DNA of 64,000 nt from Faecalibacterium sp. HTF-F (GTDB lineage: Bacteria; Bacillota; Clostridia; Oscillospirales; Ruminococcaceae). The notes under the pieces are model-generated. The model was not told the DNA's origin and did no database searches. It saw nothing but the letters and a program-made list of their open reading frames with translations. The position numbers and the translations under genes are program-made. Shown one piece after another: positions 53,953 to 62,027 of this stretch; position 1 is the stretch's first letter, and each line of letters starts with the position of its first letter. The stretch is taken from contig NZ_CP094473.1 of assembly GCF_023347535.1 (NCBI RefSeq), positions 868,001 to 932,000 of the forward strand, in the 5' to 3' direction.

Positions 53953-54250
53953 TGGGCAGGCCGTCAGGGAGCTTTCTCCGCGAACAGCGACGGGTTGCGG
54001 CACCCATCATCCGCTTCGCTATCGCTTACGTCTTGCTGGCCGCTGCCCCAACAGCTTCTCCCTGTTTTCTGCCGCGGGCAGCGGTCGTCGCTGTTGCAAG
54101 ACTCCAGTCCCGCCCCGACGCTTGCGCGCCGGGGCCCCACCACCAGGTCATTCGCTGGAAAAACTCCCCGCTGCCCTGCCCGTGAAAGGACCCATGTTGC
54201 CCGGTTTATGAAATATTTTCTGTTTTCATCGTCTTTTTTGCCGAAACCCC
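53953..54250. other. Unassigned spacer before efp
   Basis: About 300 bp with no credible gene. It is GC-rich at first, with hairpins CCCCGACGC-TTG-CGCGCCGGGG (about 54115-54140) and GCGACGACC-like inverted words, then turns AT-rich toward the efp promoter. Its TTTCACGGGCAGGG on the minus strand (about 54170-54188) resembles the tail of the hairpin cassettes, but the rest does not align by eye. Confidence 0.5.
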
Positions 54251-54279
54251 TTGCCAAATGCAAGAGGATTGGGTAAAAT
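54251..54279 (+). promoter_or_regulatory. efp promoter
   Basis: TTGCCA (54251-54256), 17 bp, TAAAAT (54274-54279). Confidence 0.8.
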
Positions 54280-54330
54280 AAATAGAGATATGCGTTAAGC
54301 ATTTGAGATTAAACTAATGGAGGAATTCCT

Positions 54331-54888
54331 ATGATTTCTGCAGGCGAGTTTCGCAATGGCGTGACCTTTGAGCAGGACGGCCAGGTTCTTCAGGTCGTTG
54401 AGTTCCAGCACGTGAAGCCCGGCAAGGGTGCTGCCTTTGTCCGTACCAAGACCAAGAACGTGATCACCGGCTCTGTGGTTGAGACCAGCTACAACCCGAC
54501 CGCAAAGTTCCCGCAGGCTTTCATCGAGCGCAAGGACGTGACCTATAGCTACGAGGATGGCGATCTGTACCACTTCATGGACAACGAGACCTACGATGAC
54601 ATCCCTGTCAACGCAGCCGATGTGCCCGATAACTTCAAGTTCTGCAAGGAGAACGAGCTGTGCAAGCTGCTGAGCTACAAGGGCAAGGTGTTCAGCGTCG
54701 AGATCCCCAACTTCATCGAGCTGGAAGTTACCCAGACCGAGCCGGGTGTCAAGGGCAACACTGCCACCAACACCCTGAAGCCCGCTACCGTCGAGACCGG
54801 TGCTGAGATTCGTGTGCCTCTGTTCATCAACGAGGGCGACCACATCCGCATCGATACCCGCACCGGCGAGTATATGGAGCGCGTCTGA
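54331..54888 (+). CDS. efp: Elongation factor P
   Basis: EF-P relieves ribosome stalling at proline runs. The 185-residue protein has three beta-barrel domains; the tip loop [13 protein letters not shown] carries the modifiable lysine (about 32). Closing domains [15 protein letters not shown] and [24 protein letters not shown] are standard. GGAGG precedes the ATG. Terminated at 54903-54937. Confidence 0.98.
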   Translation: MISAGEFRNGVTFEQDGQVLQVVEFQHVKPGKGAAFVRTKTKNVITGSVVETSYNPTAKFPQAFIERKDVTYSYEDGDLYHFMDNETYDDIPVNAADVPDNFKFCKENELCKLLSYKGKVFSVEIPNFIELEVTQTEPGVKGNTATNTLKPATVETGAEIRVPLFINEGDHIRIDTRTGEYMERV

Positions 54889-54902
54889 TCCTTTTAACGC
54901 CA

Positions 54903-54937
54903 AACCGGGCTGCGGGCAACCGTCTGCCCGGTTTTTT
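54903..54937 (+). terminator. efp terminator
   Basis: AACCGGGC (54903-54910) pairs with GCCCGGTT (54926-54933), followed by T to 54937. Confidence 0.88.
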
Positions 54938-54975
54938 AAAACTCCGATTTTTCTCATTTTAAGGAGGGCATTCGT

Positions 54976-55563
54976 ATGGAACTGAACAAAAAGGCAGCTT
55001 ATCTGCAGGGTCTGGTCGATGGTCTGGGCATTGATGATACCACCAAAGAGGGCAAGATCATCAAGGCCATGAGCGCACTGCTGGGTGAAATGGCTGAGGT
55101 CATCGAGAGCGTGGACGAAGATCTTTCCCGCGCCTACGACCAGATCAACGACCTGAGCGATGAGCTGGAAGATCTGGAAGCAGATCTGTACGAGGAGGAC
55201 GAAGACGGCGAAAGCGAGGACGCTGAGGACGAGGACACCGATGACGACGACGATGCCAAGGATGATGACATCGCCAGCGAGCCGTTCTATGAAGTGGCCT
55301 GCCCCAACTGCGGCGAGACTGTTTATGTCAGCGAGGATGATCTGGATGCAGGCGAAGCCAACTGTGCGCACTGCGGCGTGACCTTTGAGGTCGCTCTGGA
55401 AGGGGACGGCGAAGATGACGCCGAGGACGGCCCCGTGCAGTACGAAGTGACCTGCCCGGAGTGCGGCACGACCTCTGTGTTTGAAGAGGACGAGCTGCTG
55501 GACGGCGCACCCAAGTGCCCCAACTGCGGCAAGCCCCTCGACTTTGAAGTGACCGAAGAGTAA
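54976..55563 (+). CDS. Acidic zinc-ribbon protein (CD1247 N-terminal-like)
   Basis: A 195-residue protein of unknown function found in Clostridia. The N-terminal helical part (LNKKAAYLQGLVDGLGIDDTTKEGKIIKAMSALLGEMAEVIES) precedes a coiled helix and a run of Asp/Glu (about residues 68-95). Two zinc ribbons follow: CPNCG...CAHCG and CPECG...CPNCG. No membrane segment. AAGGAGG precedes the ATG. It follows efp after a terminator and may depend on read-through or an unseen promoter. Confidence 0.85.
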   Translation: MELNKKAAYLQGLVDGLGIDDTTKEGKIIKAMSALLGEMAEVIESVDEDLSRAYDQINDLSDELEDLEADLYEEDEDGESEDAEDEDTDDDDDAKDDDIASEPFYEVACPNCGETVYVSEDDLDAGEANCAHCGVTFEVALEGDGEDDAEDGPVQYEVTCPECGTTSVFEEDELLDGAPKCPNCGKPLDFEVTEE

Positions 55564-55586
55564 AAATCCTGCCGCGGAAGACAAAC

Positions 55587-55625
55587 AAAAAAGCTGCTGC
55601 ACATTTGCTGTGCAGCAGCTTTTTG
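55587..55625. terminator. Bidirectional terminator
   Basis: AAAAGCTGCTGCACA (55589-55603), loop TTTGC, TGTGCAGCAGCTTTT (55609-55623): perfect stem between convergent genes. Confidence 0.94.
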
Positions 55626-55626
55626 C

Positions 55627-55911
55627 TTACTGTGCGTTTGCCTTCTGCAGCCAGATGCTGCCGATGTCCAAAGCGTTGTACAGACCGATCTTGGTCGTCT
55701 GACGCATCACGCGCTCCTGCGGAGCCTTGGTGGTGTCGGTAGAGAGCAGCATCAGGTGGACCTTGTCTGCAACCTGCTGATCGCCCACAGGCTTGGTGGT
55801 CATGATCTGCAGATAGAGCACGTATGGGTCGGTCATATTGCCGTAGTACAGCTCATTGTCCTTGCGGACGAGGGGCTTGCCTTTATAAGTCAGTTTTGGA
55901 GTGAATGCCAT
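55627..55911 (-). CDS. Conserved small protein of unknown function
   Basis: A 94-residue protein (MAFTPKLTYKGKPLVRKDNELYYGNMTDPYVLYL...). It is soluble, mixed alpha-beta by eye, with no recognised domain, signal or metal motif. It has GGGAGG before the ATG, a good promoter and a terminator, so it is a real monocistronic gene. Function is unknown. Confidence 0.88.
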   Translation of the reverse strand: MAFTPKLTYKGKPLVRKDNELYYGNMTDPYVLYLQIMTTKPVGDQQVADKVHLMLLSTDTTKAPQERVMRQTTKIGLYNALDIGSIWLQKANAQ

Positions 55912-55945
55912 CGTGAAAGCCTCCCTATCAATAGTAGTTCAGTTC

Positions 55946-55975
55946 AGTATAACACATCTGTGGTGCAGGATGCAA
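55946..55975 (-). promoter_or_regulatory. Promoter of the small unknown gene
   Basis: Minus strand TTGCAT (55970-55975), 18 bp, TATACT (55946-55951). Confidence 0.78.
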
Positions 55976-56071
55976 GCTTTTGTACCCGCAAAAGGCAGGC
56001 TTTTTGCACACAATGGCATGCCTGCGTGCAAAAAAATCTGCAATTTTAGGCACTCTGGCAGAAAACAGGGC

Positions 56072-56099
56072 TTGTAGAGGCGCACAGATATGGTATACT
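56072..56099 (+). promoter_or_regulatory. Promoter of the SGNH hydrolase gene
   Basis: TTGTAG (56072-56077), 16 bp, TATACT (56094-56099). Confidence 0.72.
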
Positions 56100-56151
56100 A
56101 AAAGCAGAAAAAGCCCGGGCGGACCGGTGCGGAAAAGTGAGGGAAAACACC

Positions 56152-57051
56152 ATGGCAGACTATCAGGAATACCGGCGGCGGGTGCTGCGCAGGCGCTGGC
56201 GCAGGCGGTTCATGGCGACAGGGCTTTTGCTGCTGCTCTTGATGGTGGGAGCCATCGGGATGCTGTGGAAAAGCCTGCACCGCGAAACGAGCCCCTCCGG
56301 CATGGGGCAGAACACCATCCTGCAGGAAGTGACACAGGACGACACATGGAACACGGTTTCCTATGCAGCGGCGCGGCCGCTCACGGTGCAGGCGCTTGCA
56401 GGCAGCACGGCCACGGCACTGGATTTCCGCATGGCGGCTGTGCCGCAGAGCACGGCTGTGGAAAAAAGCTGGTTCAACGATGTGAGCTTTGTGGGCGACA
56501 GCCTGACGCAGGGGATGCAGCTGTATGAGGAGGGAATGCAGAATGCCATGTTCTGCGCCTACAAGGGTGTGGGCCCGAATGTAATCGTCAACGGCACCAC
56601 CTGCAAGCGTGCCGATGGCACGACCGAGGTGCCGCTGGAAGCCCTGACCGCCCAGAACCCAAGGGCGGTGTATCTGCTGCTGGGGACCAATGTACTGGGC
56701 CGCGATACGGACTATTCCAGCTTTCTGACCTACTACCGGCTGATGCTGGACATGCTGAACCAGACATTGCCGAACACCAAAATTTACGTGCAGTCGATCA
56801 CGCCGGTGCGTCCGGAGGTGAGCCAGAAGTCCGGTCACGAGGGACTGAACCGTGACAGGCTGTACCAGATCAACAATGAGCTGGCAGCTATCGCACTGGA
56901 AAAGGACTGCTATTTCCTCAACCTGTGGGAAGTGCTGGCAGACGAAAACGGCGATCTGATCGAGAGCTATGCTCAGCCGGACGGATACCACCTGAGACCC
57001 GCCGGTTATGCGGCATGGGTGGACTACCTGCGGAACCACACTGCAGAGTAA
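56152..57051 (+). CDS. Membrane-anchored SGNH/GDSL hydrolase
   Basis: A 299-residue protein with a very basic N-terminus (YRRRVLRRRWRRRF), one membrane segment (about residues 22-42) and an extracellular SGNH domain. Catalytic Ser117 is in VGDSLTQGM, the oxyanion glycine/asparagine block is LLLGTNVLG, and the Asp-His pair is in PDGYHLRPAGY. Such proteins deacetylate cell-wall or extracellular polysaccharide; the substrate is unknown. ATG 56152 has GAGGGA upstream; the GTG at 56137 is not preferred. Confidence 0.9.
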   Translation: MADYQEYRRRVLRRRWRRRFMATGLLLLLLMVGAIGMLWKSLHRETSPSGMGQNTILQEVTQDDTWNTVSYAAARPLTVQALAGSTATALDFRMAAVPQSTAVEKSWFNDVSFVGDSLTQGMQLYEEGMQNAMFCAYKGVGPNVIVNGTTCKRADGTTEVPLEALTAQNPRAVYLLLGTNVLGRDTDYSSFLTYYRLMLDMLNQTLPNTKIYVQSITPVRPEVSQKSGHEGLNRDRLYQINNELAAIALEKDCYFLNLWEVLADENGDLIESYAQPDGYHLRPAGYAAWVDYLRNHTAE

Positions 57052-57055
57052 AAAG

Positions 57056-57099
57056 AACAAGGGGCTGCTGCACTGAGTTTGGTGCAGCAGCCCCTTGTT
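57056..57099 (+). terminator. Terminator of the SGNH hydrolase gene
   Basis: AACAAGGGGCTGCTGCAC (57056-57073) pairs with GTGCAGCAGCCCCTTGTT (57082-57099), an 18-bp perfect stem; only a short T-rich end. Confidence 0.85.
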
Positions 57100-57106
57100 G
57101 TGTGGG

Positions 57107-57176
57107 ACGATTTGAAATGCCCTCCGCGTTGCTCTGGGCCACGTTTTCACAGAGAAAAGTTGCTAACGGAAGCGGC
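57107..57176 (+). repeat. Hairpin-cassette repeat, copy C (hairpin missing)
   Basis: Head ACGATTTGAAATGCCC then CTCCGCGTTGCTCTGGGCCA joins directly to TTTTCACAG and a tail ending AACGGAAGCGGC. The central stem found in the other copies is absent, as if deleted. It sits right after the strong terminator at 57056-57099. Confidence 0.75.
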
Positions 57177-57218
57177 GCCCCTTCTGTGAAGTTTATTTAA
57201 AAGACGGAAAGTTTCAGG

Positions 57219-58880
57219 TCAGAACAGACCGGTGATCTTGCCGTTGGCATCCACATCGATGCCCACAGCGGCGGGCTTTTTGGGCAGGCCGGGCATGGTC
57301 ATGATATTGCCGCAGATGACCACCACGAAGCCGGCACCGGCAGCAAGGCGCACCTCGCGTACCTCCATGGTAAAGCCGGTGGGGGCACCGATGAGCTTTG
57401 CGTTGTCGCTGAAGCTGTACTGGGTCTTGGCGATGCAGACAGGCAGATTCCCGTAGCCCATGTCGGTGAGCTCAGCCAGTGTCTTGCTGGCGGCGGCGCT
57501 GTAGTTCACGCCGTCGGCGCGGTAGATCTTGGTGGCGATGGCGCTGATCTTATCCTTCAGCGGCATCTCCAGCGGGTAGGTGTACTGGATGGGACGATCC
57601 TCCAGAACCTCCAGCACCTTTTCGGCCAGAGCCTTGCCGCCCTCGCCGCCCTTGGCGAACACCTCGCTCAGCACGCAGGAAACGCCCTGCTCGGCGCACA
57701 CCTGCTCCACATAGGCCTGCTCTTCGGCGGTATCGGTGGGGAAGGCATTGATGGCGACCACCACCGGCAGTCCGAAGCCGTTTTTCAGGTTGTCGATGTG
57801 GCGGATCAGGTTGGAGGCACCGGCCTTGACGGCTTCGAGGTTGGGCTGGCTCAGGTCGGCCTTTGCCACGCCGCCGTGGCTCTTGAGGGCACGCACGGTA
57901 GCCACCAGCACGCAGGCGCTGGGTGCGATGCCTGCATAGCGGCACTTGATATCCAAAAACTTCTCTGCGCCCAGATCGGCACCGAAACCGGCCTCAGTGA
58001 TGGTGTAGTCGGCCAGAGAAAGGCTCAGCTTGGTGGCCAGCACGCTGTTGCAGCCGTGGGCGATGTTGGCAAAGGGGCCGCCGTGGATGATGGCGGGATT
58101 GTTTTCCAGCGTCTGCACAAGGTTCGGGTCCAGTGCGTCCTTCAGCAGGGCGGTCATGGCACCGGCAGCACCGATCTCACCGGCGGTGACGGGCTTGCCG
58201 TCGTAGGTGTAGGCGCACACGATCTTGGAAAGACGCTCCTTCAGGTCGGAAATGCTGGTGGCGAGGCAGAAGATCGCCATCACCTCGCTGGCAACGGTGA
58301 TATCAAAGCCGTCCTCGCGGGGGGTGCCGTTCACCTTGCCGCCCAGACCGTCCACGATGAACCGCAGCTGACGGTCATTCATGTCCATGCAGCGCTTCCA
58401 TGTGATGCGGCGGGGGTCGATGTTCAGCGGGTTGCCCTGCTGGATGCTGTTGTCGATCATGGCAGCCAGCAGGTTGTTGGCTGTGCCGATGGCGTGCAGA
58501 TCGCCGGTAAAGTGCAGGTTGATGTCCTCCATGGGCACCACCTGTGCGTAGCCGCCGCCGGCAGCACCGCCCTTGACGCCGAACACCGGGCCAAGGCTGG
58601 GCTCACGCAGGCAGAGCATGGTTTTTTTGCCCAGAGCATTCATGGCATCGGCCAGACCCACGCTGGTGGTGGTTTTGCCCTCGCCCGCCGGGGTGGGGCT
58701 GATGGCGGTGACAAGGATCAGCTTGCCCTGCTTTTTGGCATCGTGGATCAGGCGGTGATCGATCTTGGCCTTGTAGCGGCCATAGGGGATCACGTGCTCA
58801 TCGGAAAGGCCCAGCTGGGCGGCGATCTCGGTGATGGGTCTCATCTTTGCTTCCTGTGCGATCTCGATATCGGTTTTCAT
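57219..58880 (-). CDS. fhs: Formate-tetrahydrofolate ligase
   Basis: Makes 10-formyl-THF from formate, ATP and THF. The 553-residue protein has the P-loop [22 protein letters not shown] (about 60-80) and the family blocks [45 protein letters not shown] and [16 protein letters not shown] at the end. ATG 58880 is preceded by AAAGGAGG. Its mRNA leader has a ZTP riboswitch with terminator and a nested fold-back, so expression should rise when folate one-carbon supply falls (ZTP/AICAR rises). Confidence 0.97.
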   Translation of the reverse strand: MKTDIEIAQEAKMRPITEIAAQLGLSDEHVIPYGRYKAKIDHRLIHDAKKQGKLILVTAISPTPAGEGKTTTSVGLADAMNALGKKTMLCLREPSLGPVFGVKGGAAGGGYAQVVPMEDINLHFTGDLHAIGTANNLLAAMIDNSIQQGNPLNIDPRRITWKRCMDMNDRQLRFIVDGLGGKVNGTPREDGFDITVASEVMAIFCLATSISDLKERLSKIVCAYTYDGKPVTAGEIGAAGAMTALLKDALDPNLVQTLENNPAIIHGGPFANIAHGCNSVLATKLSLSLADYTITEAGFGADLGAEKFLDIKCRYAGIAPSACVLVATVRALKSHGGVAKADLSQPNLEAVKAGASNLIRHIDNLKNGFGLPVVVAINAFPTDTAEEQAYVEQVCAEQGVSCVLSEVFAKGGEGGKALAEKVLEVLEDRPIQYTYPLEMPLKDKISAIATKIYRADGVNYSAAASKTLAELTDMGYGNLPVCIAKTQYSFSDNAKLIGAPTGFTMEVREVRLAAGAGFVVVICGNIMTMPGLPKKPAAVGIDVDANGKITGLF

Positions 58881-58895
58881 CAGACATCCTCCTTT

Positions 58896-59059
58896 GGAAG
58901 TTGTTTTCACAAGCATTGCACGCCGCCTGAACGGCCTTTTTGCCCGCATCCTGTGTTGCTTTCCCTCTTGCAATCCGTCAGGATCACTGCGAAAAATCGC
59001 CTTGTCTGCGGGCAAAAAATCTCGCCATTCAGCGTACTCTGCTCATAAAAACAACTTCC
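58896..59059 (-). promoter_or_regulatory. Nested fold-back element in the fhs leader
   Basis: Perfect 12-bp ends GGAAGTTGTTTT (58896-58907) and AAAACAACTTCC (59048-59059) enclose CTGAA/TTCAG, TTTTTGCCCGCA (58937-58948) with TGCGGGCAAAAA (59007-59018), ATCCTG/CAGGAT (58948/58979) and TTGC/GCAA (58956/58970). The whole 164 nt would fold as one long rod in the fhs mRNA between the riboswitch terminator and the ribosome binding site. It may be an inserted miniature element or a second control. Confidence 0.7.
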
Positions 59060-59064
59060 GACAA

Positions 59065-59184
59065 CAAAAAAGGCAGCTTTGCGCAGCAATTGCGCAAGGC
59101 TGCCCAGACGGTCGGCATTGACTCTCCTGCGCATCCGCACTGTGGTGCTCCACAAGGTTCCGTCAGCGGAAACGCGGTCTCTAT
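59065..59184 (-). promoter_or_regulatory. ZTP (pfl) riboswitch with intrinsic terminator
   Basis: Minus strand: CTGACGGAAC, GTGGAGCACCAC and then the hallmark GCCGACCGTCTGGGCA, matching the ZTP/pfl consensus, immediately followed by a terminator GGCAGC...GCTGCC with inner TTGCGCA/TGCGCAA (59072-59104) and six T. The GGGCA of the pseudoknot abuts the stem, so ligand binding can compete with termination. fhs is a standard target gene of this class. Confidence 0.87.
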
Positions 59185-59190
59185 GCTGTA

Positions 59191-59220
59191 AAGATAGCAC
59201 ATCACCGGGGTGTTTGTCAA
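59191..59220 (-). promoter_or_regulatory. Promoter of the ZTP riboswitch-fhs transcript
   Basis: Minus strand TTGACA (59215-59220), 18 bp, TATCTT (59191-59196); start near 59184. Confidence 0.82.
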
Positions 59221-59241
59221 GGAAAAACAGTGTTAAATATT

Positions 59242-59270
59242 TTGCGTTATAAGATGGGTTGTGGTATACT
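59242..59270 (+). promoter_or_regulatory. Promoter of the cysteine desulfurase gene
   Basis: TTGCGT (59242-59247), 17 bp, TATACT (59265-59270), 45 bp before the ATG and divergent from the fhs promoter. Confidence 0.75.
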
Positions 59271-59314
59271 TATCATGGTTTATTCTGAAATTTTAGAAAG
59301 CAGGAATCCCTTTT

Positions 59315-60466
59315 ATGCTGCAAAACCCTGAATTGCATTATCTGGATAACGCCGCCACCACGATGGTTGCTCCCGAGGTGGCGGATGTGATCGACAAGGC
59401 CATGCGGGAACACTGGGCAAACCCGTCCAGCCTGTACGGCCCCGGTGCCCGCAGCGAGGAAGCGCTGAACACCGCCCGTGCCGTTGTGGCCCGCACACTG
59501 GGCTGCAAGAGCCGGGAGCTGTACTTTACCTCCTGCGGCAGCGAGAGCAACAATCTGGCTCTGCTGGGCGCGGTGCGCACCCGCACCTTTGGCAAGGGCA
59601 TCGTGGTGTCCGGCTTTGAGCACCCCAGTGTCCAGCGCCCGCTGGAAGAGCTGGCGAAGCAGGGCTATGATGTCACGGTGGTCAAACCCCGCCCGGACGG
59701 CACACTGGACATGGACCGGATGCTGGAGCATGTGGACAAAAACACCATCCTTGTGGCCTGCATGATGGTGAACAACGAGGTAGGCACCCGCAACGATGTG
59801 GAACGCCTTGCCGCCGAGGTCAAGCGCCGCAACAGCCGCACCATCGTCCATGTGGATGCGGTGCAGGCGTGGATGCGTGTGCCCATCAAACTGGACAACA
59901 TCGACACCCTGTCGGTGAGCGGCCACAAGATCCATGCCCCCAAGGGCATTGGTGCGCTGTACCTGTCCGACCGTCTGGTGCAGGCGTTCCGGCCGCCCTA
60001 TCTGGGCGGTGAGCAGGAGCGCGGCCTGCGCCCCGGCACCGAGAACCTGCCCTATGCCATGGGTCTGGCGGCAGCCGCCACCCGTCTGGCAAAGACCATG
60101 AAGAGCCGTGACACCGCCATGCGGGCGCTGAACCAGCGCCTGCGGGAAGGGCTGAAGGTTTTCCCGGAGGTGGAGATCAACAGCCCGGAAAACGCTGTGC
60201 CCGAGGTGCTGAACTTCAGCGAGAACTGCATCAAGAGCGAGACCATGCTGGCATGGCTGGCCGAAGCACAAATTTACGTTTCGTCGGCCAGCGCCTGCGG
60301 CCGGGGCCAGCCCAGCCATACGCTGGCGGCCATGGGCAAAGACCCGCTGGCCATCGATACGGCGATCCGGGTGTCCTTCTGCGGCGACAACACCCCCGAG
60401 GATGTGGATGCCTTCCTTGACCGCTTTGAGGACGGCATGAAGCATCTGCAGAAGATCCGGAAGTGA
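59315..60466 (+). CDS. Cysteine desulfurase (NifS/IscS-like)
   Basis: A 383-residue PLP enzyme releasing sulfur from cysteine. MEDNAATT-type start (LHYLDNAATTMVAPEV), PLP lysine in SVSGHKIHAPKGIGALY (about residue 208), and active-site Cys in SSASACGRGQPSH (about 328). Its partner thiI follows after 350 bp of repeats, suggesting it supplies persulfide for 4-thiouridine in tRNA, like NifZ of Bacillus. The ribosome binding site is AAAGCAGG. Ends before hairpin cassette copy D. Confidence 0.94.
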   Translation: MLQNPELHYLDNAATTMVAPEVADVIDKAMREHWANPSSLYGPGARSEEALNTARAVVARTLGCKSRELYFTSCGSESNNLALLGAVRTRTFGKGIVVSGFEHPSVQRPLEELAKQGYDVTVVKPRPDGTLDMDRMLEHVDKNTILVACMMVNNEVGTRNDVERLAAEVKRRNSRTIVHVDAVQAWMRVPIKLDNIDTLSVSGHKIHAPKGIGALYLSDRLVQAFRPPYLGGEQERGLRPGTENLPYAMGLAAAATRLAKTMKSRDTAMRALNQRLREGLKVFPEVEINSPENAVPEVLNFSENCIKSETMLAWLAEAQIYVSSASACGRGQPSHTLAAMGKDPLAIDTAIRVSFCGDNTPEDVDAFLDRFEDGMKHLQKIRK

Positions 60467-60479
60467 TTCCGCAGGCAGG

Positions 60480-60607
60480 ACCATCTGGAATGGCCTCCGC
60501 TTTGCTCTGGCCATGTTTAGAGGAAGGATCATTCTGATTAGGGCGTTTGTCGTGCCCTGCGGGGCACTCCAAACGCATTTTTACAGAAGGGGTCCGGACC
60601 GGCAGAT
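60480..60607 (+). repeat. Hairpin-cassette repeat, copy D (after cysteine desulfurase)
   Basis: Plus strand: head CATCTGGAATGGCC, then CTCCGCTTTGCTCTGGCCAT; hairpin GCGTTTG-TC-GTGCCC-TGCG-GGGCAC-TC-CAAACGC (60543-60576), then ATTTTTACAG and AGGGGTCCGGACCGG. The inner stem differs from copy A (GCGCTC/GAGCGC) by two compensated pairs. It lies as terminator of the desulfurase. Confidence 0.82.
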
Positions 60608-60665
60608 GCAGCAAATTGTTTCTCTGCATTTTTGTCAGGATACTTTCGCGAATAGGAGGATGGAT

Positions 60666-60799
60666 GCCGCTGACCGTTACGACCCTGCCCGTGAAAAAGT
60701 GTTCTGGAAATGACCGCAGTCATTTCCAGAACACAAGTATAAATATTAAACTTTCCGCTGAGAATGGCCAGAGCGCAAGCGGCGGCCATGTTAAATCGT
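60666..60799 (-). repeat. Hairpin-cassette repeat, copy E (facing copy D)
   Basis: Minus strand: head ACGATTTAACATGGCCGCCG...CTCAGCGGAAAG, 16-bp perfect hairpin GTGTTCTGGAAATGAC-TGCG-GTCATTTCCAGAACAC (60699-60734), then TTTTTCACGGGCAGGG and a tail ending AGCGGC. It faces copy D; no minus-strand gene reads into it. Copies D and E fill the 350-bp spacer before thiI. Confidence 0.82.
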
Positions 60800-60820
60800 A
60801 ACCTAGGAGATACAACATTT

Positions 60821-62020
60821 ATGCATGAAATCATTATGGGCTATCAGGGTGAGATGTCCCTGAAAGGCCTCAACCGCAACCAGTTCGAGTCGGCGATGAT
60901 GAAGATCCTGCGCTACCGGCTCAAGACCGTGGGCAAATTCAAGGTCTACTGCACTCAGTCCACCTTTTACATGGAACCCGAGGAAGAGGATGTGGACATG
61001 GATCTTGCCTTTGACCGGGTGAGCAAGGTGTTCGGCCTTGCGGCACTCAGCCGCGCCGTGGTCTGCGACAAGGACTTTGACACCATCTGCCAGACCGCTG
61101 AGGATTACCTCGGTGCCAGCCTGCATGGCATCCGCACCTTCAAGGTGGAAGCGCGCCGCTCCGACAAGACCTACCCCATGACCAGCCCTGAACTGATGCG
61201 GGAACTGGGTGCCTATCTGCTGGGCAAACACAACTACCTCAAGGTGGATGTGCATAACCCGGATTTTAAGGTGATCGTAGAAATTCGTGATTACGGTGCC
61301 TACATCCACGGCCCCAAGGTGCCCGGTGAGGGCGGCCTGCCCGTGGGCACCAGCGGCCGTGCACTGAACATGCTGTCCGGCGGCATCGACAGCCCGGTAG
61401 CGGCATACCGCATGGCTAAGCGTGGTCTGGCTCTGGACCACATCCATTTTGCGTCTCCGCCGTACACTTCGGAGCGCGCAAAGCTCAAGGTGAAGGCACT
61501 GGCGCAGCTCACCAGCATCTATACGGGCAGCTCCAATCTGTTCGTCGTGCCCTACACCAAGCCGCAGGAGTACATCCGGGATAATGCTCCGGATGTGCTG
61601 TTCACGGTGCTGATGCGCCGCAGCATGATGCGCATTGCCAACGTCATTGCCAAAAAGCAGGGCTGTGAAGCCCTTGTTACCGGCGAGAGTCTGGCTCAGG
61701 TGGCCAGCCAGACCGTCAAGGCCCTGCAGTGCACCGATGCTGCGCAGGACCTGCCCATCCTGCGCCCGCTCATCGGCATGGACAAGACCGAGATCGTGGA
61801 GACGGCCCGCCACATCAACACGTTTGAGACCAGCATCCTGCCCTATGAGGACTGCTGTACCATCTTCACCCCGCCGCATCCGAAGATCCGCCCGGAGCTG
61901 GCCGAAATTCTGGAAGCCGAAGCCGCCATGCCCGGCCTTGCCGCGCTGGAAGCCGAAGCTGCAGAGAGTGCCGAGCGCATCCGCATCCGTATCACCGATC
62001 AGGTAGAATTTGAGGGTTGA
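60821..62020 (+). CDS. thiI: tRNA 4-thiouridine synthetase ThiI
   Basis: A 399-residue enzyme that adenylates U8 of tRNA and receives sulfur. THUMP domain in the first 165 residues, then PP-loop NMLSGGIDSPVAAYRMAKRG (about 184-203). There is no C-terminal rhodanese domain, the short Firmicute form, so the desulfurase must supply sulfur directly. ATG 60821 has AGGAG ten bases upstream; an ATG at 60764 would start inside repeat copy E. cinA follows 7 bp later. Confidence 0.96.
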   Translation: MHEIIMGYQGEMSLKGLNRNQFESAMMKILRYRLKTVGKFKVYCTQSTFYMEPEEEDVDMDLAFDRVSKVFGLAALSRAVVCDKDFDTICQTAEDYLGASLHGIRTFKVEARRSDKTYPMTSPELMRELGAYLLGKHNYLKVDVHNPDFKVIVEIRDYGAYIHGPKVPGEGGLPVGTSGRALNMLSGGIDSPVAAYRMAKRGLALDHIHFASPPYTSERAKLKVKALAQLTSIYTGSSNLFVVPYTKPQEYIRDNAPDVLFTVLMRRSMMRIANVIAKKQGCEALVTGESLAQVASQTVKALQCTDAAQDLPILRPLIGMDKTEIVETARHINTFETSILPYEDCCTIFTPPHPKIRPELAEILEAEAAMPGLAALEAEAAESAERIRIRITDQVEFEG

Positions 62021-62027
62021 TTTATCC

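Noticed and set aside
53964..54302. Minus-strand reading frame upstream of efp
   Set aside because: No ribosome binding site, no family resemblance, and it overlaps the efp promoter.
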